Under the pieces are notes generated by a model, which ran no database searches, was not told where the DNA came from, and worked only from the letters and a program-made list of their open reading frames with translations. From JAJPHI01 sp035541875 (GTDB lineage Bacteria > Desulfobacterota > Binatia > Binatales > Binataceae), in the NCBI GenBank assembly GCA_035541875.1, contig DATKML010000013.1:1-64000 (forward strand): a stretch of DNA of 64,000 bases. Direction: 5' to 3'. Positions 41,991 to 51,719 of the stretch are shown one piece after another. Positions within the stretch are counted from its first letter, which is position 1; the number at the start of each line of letters is the position of its first letter. The translations under genes and the position numbers were made by a program.

Positions 41991-43928
41991 CTAGGCCAGT
42001 GAAGGCTTTGGATGCAGGGGGCCGCTCAGCGGTTGTTCTTCTTCAACCGTGCGCGTCTTTTGCGGAGCAGCTGTAGCCGGCGCACTGGGAGGATTCGTAG
42101 CCGTTGGCTCGGGGCGAGGTGGATTGAGTGGACGCCCTTCGCGATAAGCGGCGAGCATCTCTGCCACTTCCGTGCCGTCGACCACTTCCTTTTCGATCAG
42201 ACGATCGGCCAATGCATGAAGCAGCACGACGTTGTCAGATAGCAGCTTCTTGGCGGTGTCGTACGATTGCGTCAGCATACGGCGCACCTCACGATCGATC
42301 TCGACCGCAGTGTGCTCGGAATAATCCTTGGTGTGACCGATATCGCGGCCGAGGAAGATCTGCTCTTCCTGCTTGCCGAAGGTCATCGGACCGAGCTCCT
42401 CGCTCATACCCCACTGACAGACCATCTTGCGCGCTAGTTCGGTTGCCCGCTCGAGGTCGTTGCCGGCACCGGTCCACATCTCGTTGAAGACCATTTGCTC
42501 AGCGACGCGTCCGCCAAAGAGGACGGCCAGCATCGTCATCAGGTACTGACGGGACTCGGTGTAGCGGTCATCCTCTGGTAGCTGCTGGGTGAGGCCCAAA
42601 GCCATCCCGCGGGGGATAATCGTGACCTTGTGCAGCGGATCGGCCCCGGTCTGCAGTGCTGCGACCAGAGCGTGACCGGATTCATGATAAGCGACCTTGC
42701 GCTTCTCTTCGGCCGACATGACCATCGAGCGCCGCTCGGCACCCATCATGACCTTGTCCTTGGCCAGCTCGAAGTCGGTCATCTCGACCTTCTCCTTGGC
42801 TCGCCGGGCGGCGAGCAGAGCGGCTTCATTGACCAGGTTTTCGAGGTCGGCTCCGGCAAAGCCAGAGGTCGAACGAGCGAGCTTGGTCACATCGACATCA
42901 TCGGAAAGCGGCACCCGCTTGGTGTGAACTTTGAGGATGCCCTCGCGGCCTTTAACGTCGGGGCGAGGCACGACGACGCGGCGGTCGAAGCGGCCGGGCC
43001 GCAGCAACGCCGGATCGAGCACATCGGGTCGGTTGGTCGCCGCGACGAGGATTACGCCCTCGTTGGCTTCAAAACCGTCCATCTCGACGAGCAACTGGTT
43101 CAGCGTCTGTTCACGCTCGTCGTGTCCGCCGCCAAGGCCTGCCCCGCGATGGCGTCCGACAGCATCGATCTCATCGATGAAGATGATGCAGGGGGCATGT
43201 TTCTTGCCCTGTACGAAGAGGTCACGGACGCGAGACGCGCCCACGCCGACGAACATCTCGACGAAGTCGGAGCCGGAGATCGAGAAGAAGGGAACGCCGG
43301 CTTCACCCGCGATCGCACGGGCGAGCAAGGTCTTGCCGGTCCCCGGAGGGCCAACCAGAAGAACGCCCTTCGGGATGCGACCGCCCAGACGCGTGAAGCG
43401 CTTGGGGTCCTTCAGGAACTGGATAATCTCTTCGAGTTCGTCCTTCGCCTCGTCGATTCCGGCGACGTCGGCGAAGGTCACCTTATGCGTGTTCTCGGTC
43501 AGCAGCTTCGCGCGGCTCTTGCCGAACGACATCGCTTTGCCGCCGCCGATCTGCATCTGCCGCATGAAGAAGATCCAGACGCCCACGAGTAGCAGCATCG
43601 GGAACCACTGGACGAGCAGGACCATCCACCACGGATCGCCATCGGCCGGCTTCGCAGCGATCTTGACGCCCTTGTCGCGCAGGACCTTAACGAGATCCGG
43701 ATCGTTAGGTGCGTAAGTCTTGAAGTGCTCGCCGTTGGAGCGATCGCCGGTAATCAGATTACCTTGGATCGTGACTTCGGCGATCTTCCGGCTATCTACG
43801 TCGTTGAGGAAGTCTGAGAAGATTACTTCGGATGAGGGCCGCTGGGTGCTGCTGATGAACTTGAACATCAGCAGCCCCATCAGGGCAACCACCAGCCATA
43901 GCGCGATATTCCGCGAAACTTGATTCAT
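41991..43928 (-). CDS. ftsH: ATP-dependent membrane zinc protease FtsH
   Basis: 645 residues. Two membrane spans (~9-25 and ~104-122) flank a periplasmic domain. The AAA module has Walker A GPPGTGKT (193-200), Walker B CIIFIDEIDAVG (247-258) and ATNRPDVLDPALLRPGRFDR (SRH). The protease site HESGH is at 415-419. It degrades misfolded membrane and short-lived cytosolic proteins. A Pro-rich tail of ~40 residues ends it. It follows tilS (33-base gap), a widely conserved neighbourhood. Confidence 0.97.
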   Translation of the reverse strand: MNQVSRNIALWLVVALMGLLMFKFISSTQRPSSEVIFSDFLNDVDSRKIAEVTIQGNLITGDRSNGEHFKTYAPNDPDLVKVLRDKGVKIAAKPADGDPWWMVLLVQWFPMLLLVGVWIFFMRQMQIGGGKAMSFGKSRAKLLTENTHKVTFADVAGIDEAKDELEEIIQFLKDPKRFTRLGGRIPKGVLLVGPPGTGKTLLARAIAGEAGVPFFSISGSDFVEMFVGVGASRVRDLFVQGKKHAPCIIFIDEIDAVGRHRGAGLGGGHDEREQTLNQLLVEMDGFEANEGVILVAATNRPDVLDPALLRPGRFDRRVVVPRPDVKGREGILKVHTKRVPLSDDVDVTKLARSTSGFAGADLENLVNEAALLAARRAKEKVEMTDFELAKDKVMMGAERRSMVMSAEEKRKVAYHESGHALVAALQTGADPLHKVTIIPRGMALGLTQQLPEDDRYTESRQYLMTMLAVLFGGRVAEQMVFNEMWTGAGNDLERATELARKMVCQWGMSEELGPMTFGKQEEQIFLGRDIGHTKDYSEHTAVEIDREVRRMLTQSYDTAKKLLSDNVVLLHALADRLIEKEVVDGTEVAEMLAAYREGRPLNPPRPEPTATNPPSAPATAAPQKTRTVEEEQPLSGPLHPKPSLA

Positions 43929-43961
43929 CGGTATTTAAAAGGGTAGCACGCACGTTGTTTT

Positions 43962-45440
43962 TTAGGCAACGCTTGTTTCCTCCACGCGTGGTGGCGGAAG
44001 GGCTTGTAAATATTGGATTTTCGTTGTGTCCGATGTCACGAGAGCGTGTCGACTGCGCACCATTCCGGGAATCCAGACGATCACGTCGCCGTCGGTTACG
44101 AGCGGCCAATGTTCGCGTAGAGTTCGCGGCAGTTTTCGATCGACGAAAATATCCTGCACTTTACGTGAGCCGCTCATCCCCAGCGGTTCGATCCGATCGC
44201 CGTGGTTCATGCTCCGCACCATCAAGCCCTTTTTCAGCGCGATGGCATCGAACATCGCCTCCATTTTCGTGAGTTCTTCGACTACGGGTGTGTTCTTATC
44301 GCCATGAGTGTACCTCTTCGCTACGAAGCGAAAGCCATTCATCTGCAAGAGACTCCGGCCCGACTGCTTGAGCTTCATTGTATAGGGGCGCGACTTGATC
44401 CGGTGCGTCGATTCGATGATGAGCGAATCGTATTCGCGGCGCGCACTCCATCCGCCCGGCAGATTGGTTGAACTGCTGGGTTGTGAAGATCGGCAGAGTT
44501 CGAGAATCGCGGAGAGATGCGCCCGGCTGATCCTCCGCAAATCTCCGAGATGCCCGCGCAGATATTCCCGTAAGATCGCGGTGGCAAAGATCGGATCGTG
44601 ATCGCGGAAACCGGCGATCGACAGACGTGAGCCATCGAGTCGCTTTTTTACCGAGGCCTGAGCGAGGATCGCGATAAAGCGATCGAGCCCGCGCATCTCG
44701 TCAGCCAACTCGGTCAGACGATAGGTAAGGCCGGGAGCGTAATCCCGTTCGAGCATCGGCATCAGTTCAAGCCGCAGCTTGTTACGGAACAGGTCGGGCG
44801 TGAGATTGCTGGAGTCGGTGACCCATTCCGCGTCGATAGCATGAAGATAGTCGACGATTGCGGAGCGGCGAGCTGTCAGCAGCGGCCGGACAATTCGCGC
44901 CGGTCCGCTTTCGGACATCGCGGCGAGGCCGGCGGCCCCCGCTCCACGCAGAAGACGCATTAGCAGGGTCTCCGCCTGATCGTCCGCGTGATGAGCCAGG
45001 GCGATATAGTCGGCGCCGATACGATCGGCGACGCGATTGAGAAAGCGATGACGCTGCTGACGCGCACGCTCTTCAAGATTCGACATCGAGCGAGCCAGCC
45101 CCTTGGCCCGTTCGACGGTTAGATCAACTCCGTATTGGAAGCACAGTTTGCGGACGAAAGTTTCATCCCGACTTGACTCAGCGCCCCGCAATCCATGGTT
45201 CAGATGAGCCGCTGTGAGCCCGAAGTCAAAAGTGCTTTGGAGACCTTCGAGCACGTGGAGCAGGGCAACGGAATCAGGACCACCTGACAAGCCGACCAAA
45301 ATGGTTGAGCCCGGGCGAACCCCGATCCGCTCGAGCGCAGACGAGACCAGTCCATGCAGGTGAGTTACTTTCCGGCTCTTGGTCCTGCGGGGTGCGCTTC
45401 GCGGCGACGCGGAAGCGGGGCGCGAGCGACCGTGAGGCAT
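43962..45440 (-). CDS. tilS: tRNA(Ile)-lysidine synthase TilS
   Basis: 492 residues. A basic Ser/Arg lead of ~30 residues precedes the PP-loop LVGLSGGPDSVALLH (SGGPDS at 52-57), then HLNHGLRG and the family motif ALAHHADDQAETLLMRLLRGAG. The C-terminal part includes LGMSGSRKVQDIFVDRKLPR, the tRNA-binding end. It makes lysidine at C34 of tRNA-Ile(CAU). The ATG overlaps the preceding dnaJ stop as TGATG, and GGAGCTG supplies the ribosome site. Confidence 0.95.
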   Translation of the reverse strand: MPHGRSRPASASPRSAPRRTKSRKVTHLHGLVSSALERIGVRPGSTILVGLSGGPDSVALLHVLEGLQSTFDFGLTAAHLNHGLRGAESSRDETFVRKLCFQYGVDLTVERAKGLARSMSNLEERARQQRHRFLNRVADRIGADYIALAHHADDQAETLLMRLLRGAGAAGLAAMSESGPARIVRPLLTARRSAIVDYLHAIDAEWVTDSSNLTPDLFRNKLRLELMPMLERDYAPGLTYRLTELADEMRGLDRFIAILAQASVKKRLDGSRLSIAGFRDHDPIFATAILREYLRGHLGDLRRISRAHLSAILELCRSSQPSSSTNLPGGWSARREYDSLIIESTHRIKSRPYTMKLKQSGRSLLQMNGFRFVAKRYTHGDKNTPVVEELTKMEAMFDAIALKKGLMVRSMNHGDRIEPLGMSGSRKVQDIFVDRKLPRTLREHWPLVTDGDVIVWIPGMVRSRHALVTSDTTKIQYLQALPPPRVEETSVA

Positions 45441-46558
45441 CAGCTCCTGAGCAACTCGGCGCGCGGATCGGCAACGCCGCGAGCGCGACGAGAATCGGCC
45501 AAGCGCCGCATCAGTTGGCGCTCTTCTTCAGTAAGATCGGTCGGGGCGAGCACCCGCAATTCATAAAGCAGATCGCCTGCGGGATCCTTGCCGCGAGCGG
45601 GTAGTCCCTTGCCACGCAAGCGCATAACTCGGCCATTCTGGCTATCGGCCGGAATCTTAAGCGCGATCTTGCCGGTCGGAGTTGGCGCTGCAACCTCTGC
45701 TCCGAGCGATGCTTCGTAATCCCATACGGGAAGGGTGCAACGGATATCCCTCCCGGCCAGAGCAAAACCGGCACCGGGATTAATTTTAACCATAACGAAC
45801 AGGTCGCCATTAAGATCGGGCCGCGGACCTTTGGCTCCCTGACCCTTCAAGCGCATCCTTGTGCCGTCGCTGATACCCGCTGGGATAGTGACCTCGAGCG
45901 TACGGCGAGCGCGTACCATGCCATTGCCCGCGCACTTATGGCACGGATCGGCGGAATGGAGCACGCGCGAGTTCGCGCGCCGTTCCTGCTTGCCGGCAAT
46001 CAGACCGGTGCCGCCACAGGCGTCGCAAGCCTCTTCGATAACGAAGTCGAGCCGCGTCGTCGCTCCCTGAACCGCGTCTTGCAGCGAGATGACCGCCTCA
46101 GCTTCGAGGTCGGATCCGCGTCGCGCTGCGCCACGAGAGGGTCTTCGGCCGCCGATCCCTTCCACGAAGTCGAAGCCCTGGAAACCGCCGCCATGTCTGG
46201 CGGCGCCGGTACCCAGACCGCCGAAGAAGCGCTCGAAGAAATCGCTGAAGCCGCCGGCATCGCCGGTTTCGAAGTGAGCGCCGCCCGGGCCGCCCTGAGC
46301 GTACCGGCGGAACACTTCCTCCTGGGATGCGCCATGCTCCCAATCGGCACCAAGTTCGTCGTACTTCTTGCGCTTCTCGGGATCGCTGAGGACCTGATAG
46401 GCCTCGTTGATCTCTTTGAACTTGCGCTCGGCCTCTTTGTTGTTCGGGTTTACGTCGGGATGATGTTTGCGGGCGAGCTTGCGATAAGCGCTCTTGATCT
46501 GATCGGCAGTCGCACTCCGCTCAACACCCAGAGTTTTATAGTAGTCGCGAAATTCCAT
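45440..46558 (-). CDS. DnaJ-family co-chaperone with a half zinc finger
   Basis: 372 residues. The J domain has HPD at 33-35; a Gly/Phe-rich part (~95-130) follows. The Cys-rich domain has only two CxxCxGxG repeats, CDACGGTG (178-185) and CHKCAGNG (206-213), where classical DnaJ has four; that predicts one zinc site. The C-terminal peptide-binding domains are present (AGISDGTRMRLKGQG, GKGLPARG). It stimulates the DnaK ATPase. No dnaK or grpE is in the window. It is coupled to tilS by a TGATG overlap. Confidence 0.9.
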   Translation of the reverse strand: MEFRDYYKTLGVERSATADQIKSAYRKLARKHHPDVNPNNKEAERKFKEINEAYQVLSDPEKRKKYDELGADWEHGASQEEVFRRYAQGGPGGAHFETGDAGGFSDFFERFFGGLGTGAARHGGGFQGFDFVEGIGGRRPSRGAARRGSDLEAEAVISLQDAVQGATTRLDFVIEEACDACGGTGLIAGKQERRANSRVLHSADPCHKCAGNGMVRARRTLEVTIPAGISDGTRMRLKGQGAKGPRPDLNGDLFVMVKINPGAGFALAGRDIRCTLPVWDYEASLGAEVAAPTPTGKIALKIPADSQNGRVMRLRGKGLPARGKDPAGDLLYELRVLAPTDLTEEERQLMRRLADSRRARGVADPRAELLRS

Positions 46559-46624
46559 CTCGATTAACGTCGCTATCCACTAAGATGCGCACGAATCAAC
46601 CTTTCGGCAACTCGCGACGGTTAG

Positions 46625-46795
46625 TCAGTTCTGGCGCTTGCGGTTCGAGGCCGCGTCGAGTTCGGCCATCTTCGCTTCCAGTGCGCTGATCGTCGATTCA
46701 ATCCGGCTTTGCCGTCGCCAGATAAAGACGACGTAAAGGAAAATCACCGTAAAGATGATGCTGTAAGCGGCCCACAAAAAGCCGAAGTGTTCCAT
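46625..46795 (-). CDS. ccmD: Heme exporter protein CcmD
   Basis: 56 residues. One N-terminal membrane span (FLWAAYSIIFTVIFLYVVF), then RRQSRIESTISALEAK, the basic and helical tail typical of CcmD. The ATG at 46795 overlaps the ccmC stop (TGATG). CcmD helps release holo-CcmE from the CcmABC complex in cytochrome c maturation. Recognised by size, topology and place after ccmC. Confidence 0.88.
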   Translation of the reverse strand: MEHFGFLWAAYSIIFTVIFLYVVFIWRRQSRIESTISALEAKMAELDAASNRKRQN

Positions 46796-47502
46796 CAGGC
46801 GTCCTCAAGTGCAGCGTTGGCAAGAGCAATCTCACCGGCCAGTTTATGGAGTCGGGAACCGGCACGGAGCAGCGCCACACGAAGCATCAGAATCCATAGG
46901 AAGAGCACGGTAAACGCTGCGAGCGATACGAGTAGCGCCACGACCATCCGAGGATCCTGAAGGCCGTGGCCACCCTGCTTGGTGACCAGAACCGCAGGAT
47001 GAATCGTGCGCCAGAGCCGCACCGACACAATAATGACCGGCACGTCGGCGGCGGCAACGATACCGACCACGGCGCCGAAACGCGCCACTTGCGGCGTATC
47101 ATCGCCCATCGTGCGCAACATCAGGTAGCCACCGTAGAGCAGCCAGAGGATCAGCGTGGTGGTCAGGCGAGAGTCCCAGGTCCACCACGTGCCCCAAATC
47201 GGTTTCGCCCAAAGCGAGCCAGTGACCAACACCAGCGTACAAAAGACCATCCCGATCTCCGCCGAGGCATACCCCAGATGATCGAAAATCTGCTGCCCAA
47301 GCCATAGGAAGAGAATCCCGCAGATTGCTACCAATCCGAAGGCGGCGAAGGCGACCCACGCGCAGGCGACATGAAAGTAGAAAATGCGCTGAACGATACC
47401 CTGGTCGGCTTCAGTTGGGACCCAATAGAAAACCATGAAGACCGCCGTAAGCATCAGCGCCAGCACGAGCAATCCAAGGAGGTTGGCAGTACGAGAGGTC
47501 AT
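46795..47502 (-). CDS. ccmC: Heme exporter/handling protein CcmC
   Basis: 235 residues with six spans. The periplasmic tryptophan-rich WxWD signature is GTWWTWDSRLTTTLILWLLY. Flanking heme-ligand His residues are expected; one is in IFYFHVACAWVAF. It presents heme to CcmE in the periplasm. It is followed immediately by ccmD and preceded by ccmB at 12 bases. Confidence 0.95.
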   Translation of the reverse strand: MTSRTANLLGLLVLALMLTAVFMVFYWVPTEADQGIVQRIFYFHVACAWVAFAAFGLVAICGILFLWLGQQIFDHLGYASAEIGMVFCTLVLVTGSLWAKPIWGTWWTWDSRLTTTLILWLLYGGYLMLRTMGDDTPQVARFGAVVGIVAAADVPVIIVSVRLWRTIHPAVLVTKQGGHGLQDPRMVVALLVSLAAFTVLFLWILMLRVALLRAGSRLHKLAGEIALANAALEDA

Positions 47503-47514
47503 GCTTCTATGGGA

Positions 47515-48192
47515 TCAGTCCTCACCCATCACGAATTCAAACAGCAGATAGCCTGCGCCAAGGAATAGCATATCGAAAGCGGTCAGAATCTTGAGCCATT
47601 GGGCGGCGCTACTCAAGGGCGATCCGGTTAGGGCGATCGCGCTGGCCTTAACGCCTGCGATTAGCGCGGGAACGAACATCGGGACGGCAAGCAGCGGCAG
47701 CAGCAGATCGCCGGTGCGGACGCGCCCCGAGATTCCGGCGAGCAGGGTGGCGAGAGCCGCAAAGCCGAGCGCACCAAGCATCAGCGGTGGAGCGAGCCGC
47801 GCCACCCGGATATCGAAATCGAGGTTGAAAAAGAGGACGAGAAGGACCACGGCGGCGATTTCGGCAGTCATCATAAAGAGGAATCCGGCCGTCAGCTTGG
47901 CGAAGAACAGCGTTGCCGGATCGGTAGGGCTCAGCATGAGTGCTCGGATACATCCGTTTTCGCGCTCGGCCAAAAGCGTGCGCGTCGCGCCCATCGTGCC
48001 GGCGAAGATGAGAGCTACCCAGAGTGCACCAGCGGCTGTCTCAGCATTGTTCGGACCGACGCCCGCGTTCAGCGCAAAGACCATCACGACGAGAATCAGC
48101 AAGGAGAGGACGACGAGCGTGAGCACGCTTTCACCTGCGCGCAATTCGAGGCGCAGGTCCTTGCGTATCAGTGCGATAAAAGCGCCCATCAT
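47515..48192 (-). CDS. ccmB: Heme exporter permease CcmB
   Basis: 225 residues with about six spans. The start FIALIRKDLRLELRAGES and the motif FFAKLTAGFLFMMTAEIAAVVLLVLFF region match CcmB. It partners the ATPase CcmA to release heme-loaded CcmE from CcmC. It lies 12 bases after ccmA. Confidence 0.93.
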   Translation of the reverse strand: MMGAFIALIRKDLRLELRAGESVLTLVVLSLLILVVMVFALNAGVGPNNAETAAGALWVALIFAGTMGATRTLLAERENGCIRALMLSPTDPATLFFAKLTAGFLFMMTAEIAAVVLLVLFFNLDFDIRVARLAPPLMLGALGFAALATLLAGISGRVRTGDLLLPLLAVPMFVPALIAGVKASAIALTGSPLSSAAQWLKILTAFDMLFLGAGYLLFEFVMGED

Positions 48193-48204
48193 CAGCGATC
48201 AGGT

Positions 48205-48885
48205 CTAAGGAGTGGCGGCGGTATCGTCGCGAGCGGCAGTTTCCTCGACCAGCCGCCCTCGAACCAGATGGCGGAACGTGATCGGCATCATAAGAGGGCT
48301 TCGCGCCTCGTGAGCAGTCATGATCATCCCGCATCCACGCGCGAGCGCCTGCTCCATCAAGGCTCCCGCCCGTTCGACGCCCTCCGGATCGAGCGCGGTG
48401 AAAGGCTCGTCGGTTAAGAGCACATCGGGAGAAGGGAGTAGGGCGCGGACCAAGGCAAGCCGCTGTTCCATCCCGCGCGAAAACCCCCGCACACGTTCAT
48501 CGGCGGCGGCGGTTAGACCAATCGCTTCCAGTGAGCGGTCGATTCGTGCGTCACTGTCGTGGACATCATAGAGCGATGCGAAAAACTGCAGGTTCTCGCG
48601 CGCGGTCAGATTCGGATAGAGAAAGCTCTGATGGGTCAGTAGGCCGATACGTCGCCGCATCTCCGCGGGAGCGTGATAGCTGGGCGAGCCGAAGAGTAAT
48701 GCCTCACCGCCACCCGGAGCACCGAGACCCGCGAGCAACTTTACCAAGGTCGATTTGCCCGAGCCGTTGCGTCCATAGACGAGGACCGCCTCCCCGGCTT
48801 CGATTTGTAGATTGACGCCGCGTAGTACCGGCGTGACGCCGTAGCTCTTAACGAGCGCCCGCGCCTCGACTACGGGGGTACCCAT
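48205..48885 (-). CDS. ccmA: Heme exporter ATPase CcmA
   Basis: 226 residues. Walker A is YGRNGSGKSTLVKLLAG, the signature RGFSRGMEQRLALVRAL (F-S-R-G-M-E-Q-R, a CcmA-like variant of LSGGQ), and Walker B DVLLTDEPFTALD. It drives the CcmAB step of heme delivery to CcmE. It overlaps the CcmI-like gene by one base at 48885. Confidence 0.94.
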   Translation of the reverse strand: MGTPVVEARALVKSYGVTPVLRGVNLQIEAGEAVLVYGRNGSGKSTLVKLLAGLGAPGGGEALLFGSPSYHAPAEMRRRIGLLTHQSFLYPNLTARENLQFFASLYDVHDSDARIDRSLEAIGLTAAADERVRGFSRGMEQRLALVRALLPSPDVLLTDEPFTALDPEGVERAGALMEQALARGCGMIMTAHEARSPLMMPITFRHLVRGRLVEETAARDDTAATP

Positions 48886-49187
48886 CAGGTTTGGCGCGAG
48901 GCCTTGGCGGATTTGCCGAGCCGCTCCAGTTCAGCCATCGCGGTGAGCGCTCGATTCTCGAGCGCATTGCGCAGGTTGCGGAACTCGGCCTCGGTCATCT
49001 TGCCGGTGGCGTAGTCGAACTCTAACTCTCGAATCGCAGAGGTGGCGAGATTCCTCAGATGCTCGAAGCGCAGTTCCTCGGTCTCGTCGTCGTTGCTCTT
49101 CGGTTCCGTGAAGACATCGGTGAGCGGTGCCGCGACAAAGAGCGCGACCGAAGCAATCAGCATCACTGCTGCGATCCAGATCGTCAC
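48885..49187 (-). CDS. CcmI-like short membrane protein
   Basis: 100 residues, GTG start. One N-terminal span (AAVMLIASVALFVAAPL), then an acidic region and a helical domain with ELEFDYATGKMTEAEFRNLRNALE, the pattern of the CcmI N-terminal domain (linking CcmH and apocytochrome). It lacks the TPR part of full CcmI. It is set between ccmH and ccmA in the operon. Confidence 0.72.
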   Translation of the reverse strand: MTIWIAAVMLIASVALFVAAPLTDVFTEPKSNDDETEELRFEHLRNLATSAIRELEFDYATGKMTEAEFRNLRNALENRALTAMAELERLGKSAKASRQT

Positions 49188-49189
49188 GA

Positions 49190-49696
49190 CTAGAAGTCCT
49201 CTTTAAGCGTCTCTTCGAGTTTTTCCCGGAGAGCCGGATCGAAGGTCTCTCCAACCGTCTCGCCCGGCTTTTTATCGACACTGGAACGACGTGAACTCCA
49301 GCGTCCGAAGGCGAAGAAAATCAGGCCGCCGCCCGCGAAAAGGGCCGCAAACGGCATGATCCAGGCGACCAGGTTGAAGCCTTCGGTGGTGGGAGCCGAG
49401 AGGATCTTCTCGCCGTACTTGGCTCGAAAACTAGCGAGAACCTCTTTGTGGCTCATGCCTTTATCGAGCATCGTTTCGATTTGATCGCGAGCTGGAACGG
49501 CGAACTCGCATTGCGGATGGTTGCAGTTAGCAACCGTAAGACCGCAACCGCATTGGCATGTTAATCCCTCTGCGACCGCATCGACACCCGGCCGATTCGA
49601 ACAGACAGCAACCATCGGTAGTCCGAGTGCCAAAATCAACACGATCGCCGAAGCTGTGTGGCCTAGCCGAGAGTGCTGCGGATTGGGTTGCGTCAT
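49190..49696 (-). CDS. ccmH: Cytochrome c maturation thiol protein CcmH, atypical Cys motif
   Basis: 168 residues from ATG 49696, five bases after the ccmF stop. Signal-like hydrophobic segment first. Then LTCQCGCGLTVANCNHPQC replaces the usual LRCxxC redox motif, giving five Cys in a short span. The CcmH helix part IETMLDKGMSHKEVLASFRAKYGEKIL follows, and a C-terminal membrane anchor (VAWIMPFAALFAGGGLIFFAF). It keeps apocytochrome CxxCH thiols reduced or handles them before heme ligation. The extra Cys could bind a metal or offer more thiol pairs. Confidence 0.85.
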   Translation of the reverse strand: MTQPNPQHSRLGHTASAIVLILALGLPMVAVCSNRPGVDAVAEGLTCQCGCGLTVANCNHPQCEFAVPARDQIETMLDKGMSHKEVLASFRAKYGEKILSAPTTEGFNLVAWIMPFAALFAGGGLIFFAFGRWSSRRSSVDKKPGETVGETFDPALREKLEETLKEDF

Positions 49697-49700
49697 CGGA

Positions 49701-51716
49701 CTACTCGCCACCCGCGATCGCTGGAGACACGACATCGGCGCCTACGCGTCGCGTCACGGCGGTAGCAATCGCAGCGCGCTCGCGGACGTTCGGCCACATC
49801 GCGATCACGGTGCCGATCGCCATAAGGATACCGCCGGCCCACAGCCAGAAGACCAGCGGCGTCAGGAAGATTTGAAAGGTCGCTTGGCCGGTGGCTTCGT
49901 CGACACCAGCAAGCACGACGTAGAGATCGTGGATCGGCGTGGAGCGCAGAGCGACGACCGTCGCCGGCTGGCCCTGCCGCTTGTAAAAGAGCTTGGCGGG
50001 TTGCATCAGGACGATTGGCTTACCGTCGCGGAGGACTTCAACCTGCGCACGCGAGGTTTCCACGTGCGTCGTCGCGGAATTCTTGATGCCGGTATAGAGC
50101 AGTTCGTACGGGCCGACATCGATACTCTGGCCCTCTTTCACGGTCTTTTTGACTTCGAGTCGGAAGAAGGAGGAGGCGACGATGCCGACGAAGGCGAGAA
50201 TCACGCCGAGATGGATGATGTATCCGCCGTAGCGACGGTTGTTCTTGACCACCAGGTTGGCGAGTGCCTTGGTCGGTGTCTCGCCCGCGAGATGGCGTCG
50301 CGCGCCCACGCCGCGGCGAAACTCGGCGACGATCGTGCCAAGCACGAATGCCGAAAGGGAAAGGGCGCTCAGGACATACCACTGATGTAACCCGGCGATG
50401 ATAGCGCCGAGACCGGTCGCGATTCCCACAAACGCTGGCGCGATAAAGGTGCGGATAAGATTCTCTGCCGAGGAGCGTCGCCATGCGATCAGCGGGCCGA
50501 ATCCCATCAGAAAGATCAGGATTAGCGCGAGCGGCGCGTTGACCTTATCGAAGAAGGGCGGACCGACCGTGATCTTAACGCCGCGCACAGCTTCCGATAT
50601 GACGGGGAAGATCGTGCCCCAAAAAACTGCGAAAGCAATTCCGACCAGCACCAGGTTGTTGAAAAGGAATGCAGCCTCGCGTGAGAGATAGGACTCGAAC
50701 TCGGCCGGCGTCCGCAATTCCTTAACGCGATAGAGAAGCAGCGCGGAGTAGGCAACCGTCGCGACAATGAGGAAGGTGAGAAAGTAGGGTCCTAGTCCCG
50801 ACTGTGTGAACGAATGGACCGACGAGATTACGCCGCTCCGAGTGAGGAAGGTCCCAAAGATCGTGAGGCCGAAGGCCAATCCGATGAGCGCGAGGTTCCA
50901 TATTTTGAGCATGTCCTTGCGCTCCTGGATCATCACTGAATGTAGGTACGCGGTCATCACCAGCCATGGCATAAAGGCGGCGTTCTCAACCGGATCCCAG
51001 GCCCAATAGCCGCCCCAACCAAGCACTTCGTAAGCCCATCGCGCGCCGAAGAGGTTGCCGAGCGTCAGGAAAAACCACGAGAAGACAGCCCATCGGCGTG
51101 TTGTGCGAATCCAGGTGTCGTCGAGATGCCCGGTGATCAGTGCCGCGGTGCCGAAAGCGAAGGGCACGGCAGCACTGACGTAACCGGTGTAGAGCGACGG
51201 CGGATGAATCGCCATCCAGTAGTTCTGCAGCAGCGGATTCAGATCCTGTCCGTCGGTCGGGATCGCTTTGACGAGATCGAAGGGGCGCGTCACGAAGTTC
51301 AGCATCCCGAGGAAGAACATCGCCAGGATCCCCATCGTCGCGAGAGCATAGGGCGCGATCGCCGGATTGCGCCGACGATTCTGTATCGCGACGATCGCAG
51401 TGAAGAGTGTCAGCAGCCAGGTCCATAGCAGGAGCGATCCCTGCTGTCCGCCCCACAGCGCGGTGAACTTGTAGATCGTCGGGAGCGTGTAGCTCGTGTA
51501 AGAGGCGGCGTATTCGAGCGTGAAATCGCTCTGGAGCAAGCTCATCCAAAGGACCGAGATCGCGACGGTGACCATCGCGCACATCGCCCAAAGCGCGTGA
51601 CGCGCGCTGATGATCAAGGCAGGAATTGAGCTCCGTGCTCCGACGATATTGGCGACCGTCGAGTAGAAGGCGAGCAGCAGCGCGAGCGCCAGCGCGAGTT
51701 GTCCAATCAGCGGCAT
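49701..51716 (-). CDS. ccmF: Cytochrome c heme lyase CcmF
   Basis: 671 residues with about 14-15 spans. The signature is WGGYWAWDPVENAAFMPWL (WxWD), with TRSGVISSVHSF and GGQQGSLLLWTWLL nearby. It joins heme from CcmE to the CxxCH of apocytochromes, working with CcmH. It starts 3 bases after the ccmE stop. Confidence 0.96.
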   Translation of the reverse strand: MPLIGQLALALALLLAFYSTVANIVGARSSIPALIISARHALWAMCAMVTVAISVLWMSLLQSDFTLEYAASYTSYTLPTIYKFTALWGGQQGSLLLWTWLLTLFTAIVAIQNRRRNPAIAPYALATMGILAMFFLGMLNFVTRPFDLVKAIPTDGQDLNPLLQNYWMAIHPPSLYTGYVSAAVPFAFGTAALITGHLDDTWIRTTRRWAVFSWFFLTLGNLFGARWAYEVLGWGGYWAWDPVENAAFMPWLVMTAYLHSVMIQERKDMLKIWNLALIGLAFGLTIFGTFLTRSGVISSVHSFTQSGLGPYFLTFLIVATVAYSALLLYRVKELRTPAEFESYLSREAAFLFNNLVLVGIAFAVFWGTIFPVISEAVRGVKITVGPPFFDKVNAPLALILIFLMGFGPLIAWRRSSAENLIRTFIAPAFVGIATGLGAIIAGLHQWYVLSALSLSAFVLGTIVAEFRRGVGARRHLAGETPTKALANLVVKNNRRYGGYIIHLGVILAFVGIVASSFFRLEVKKTVKEGQSIDVGPYELLYTGIKNSATTHVETSRAQVEVLRDGKPIVLMQPAKLFYKRQGQPATVVALRSTPIHDLYVVLAGVDEATGQATFQIFLTPLVFWLWAGGILMAIGTVIAMWPNVRERAAIATAVTRRVGADVVSPAIAGGE

Positions 51717-51719
51717 CGT

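Noticed and set aside
42630..43716. Long plus-strand open frames across ftsH
   Set aside because: Antisense to an unmistakable ftsH; the translations have no family features.
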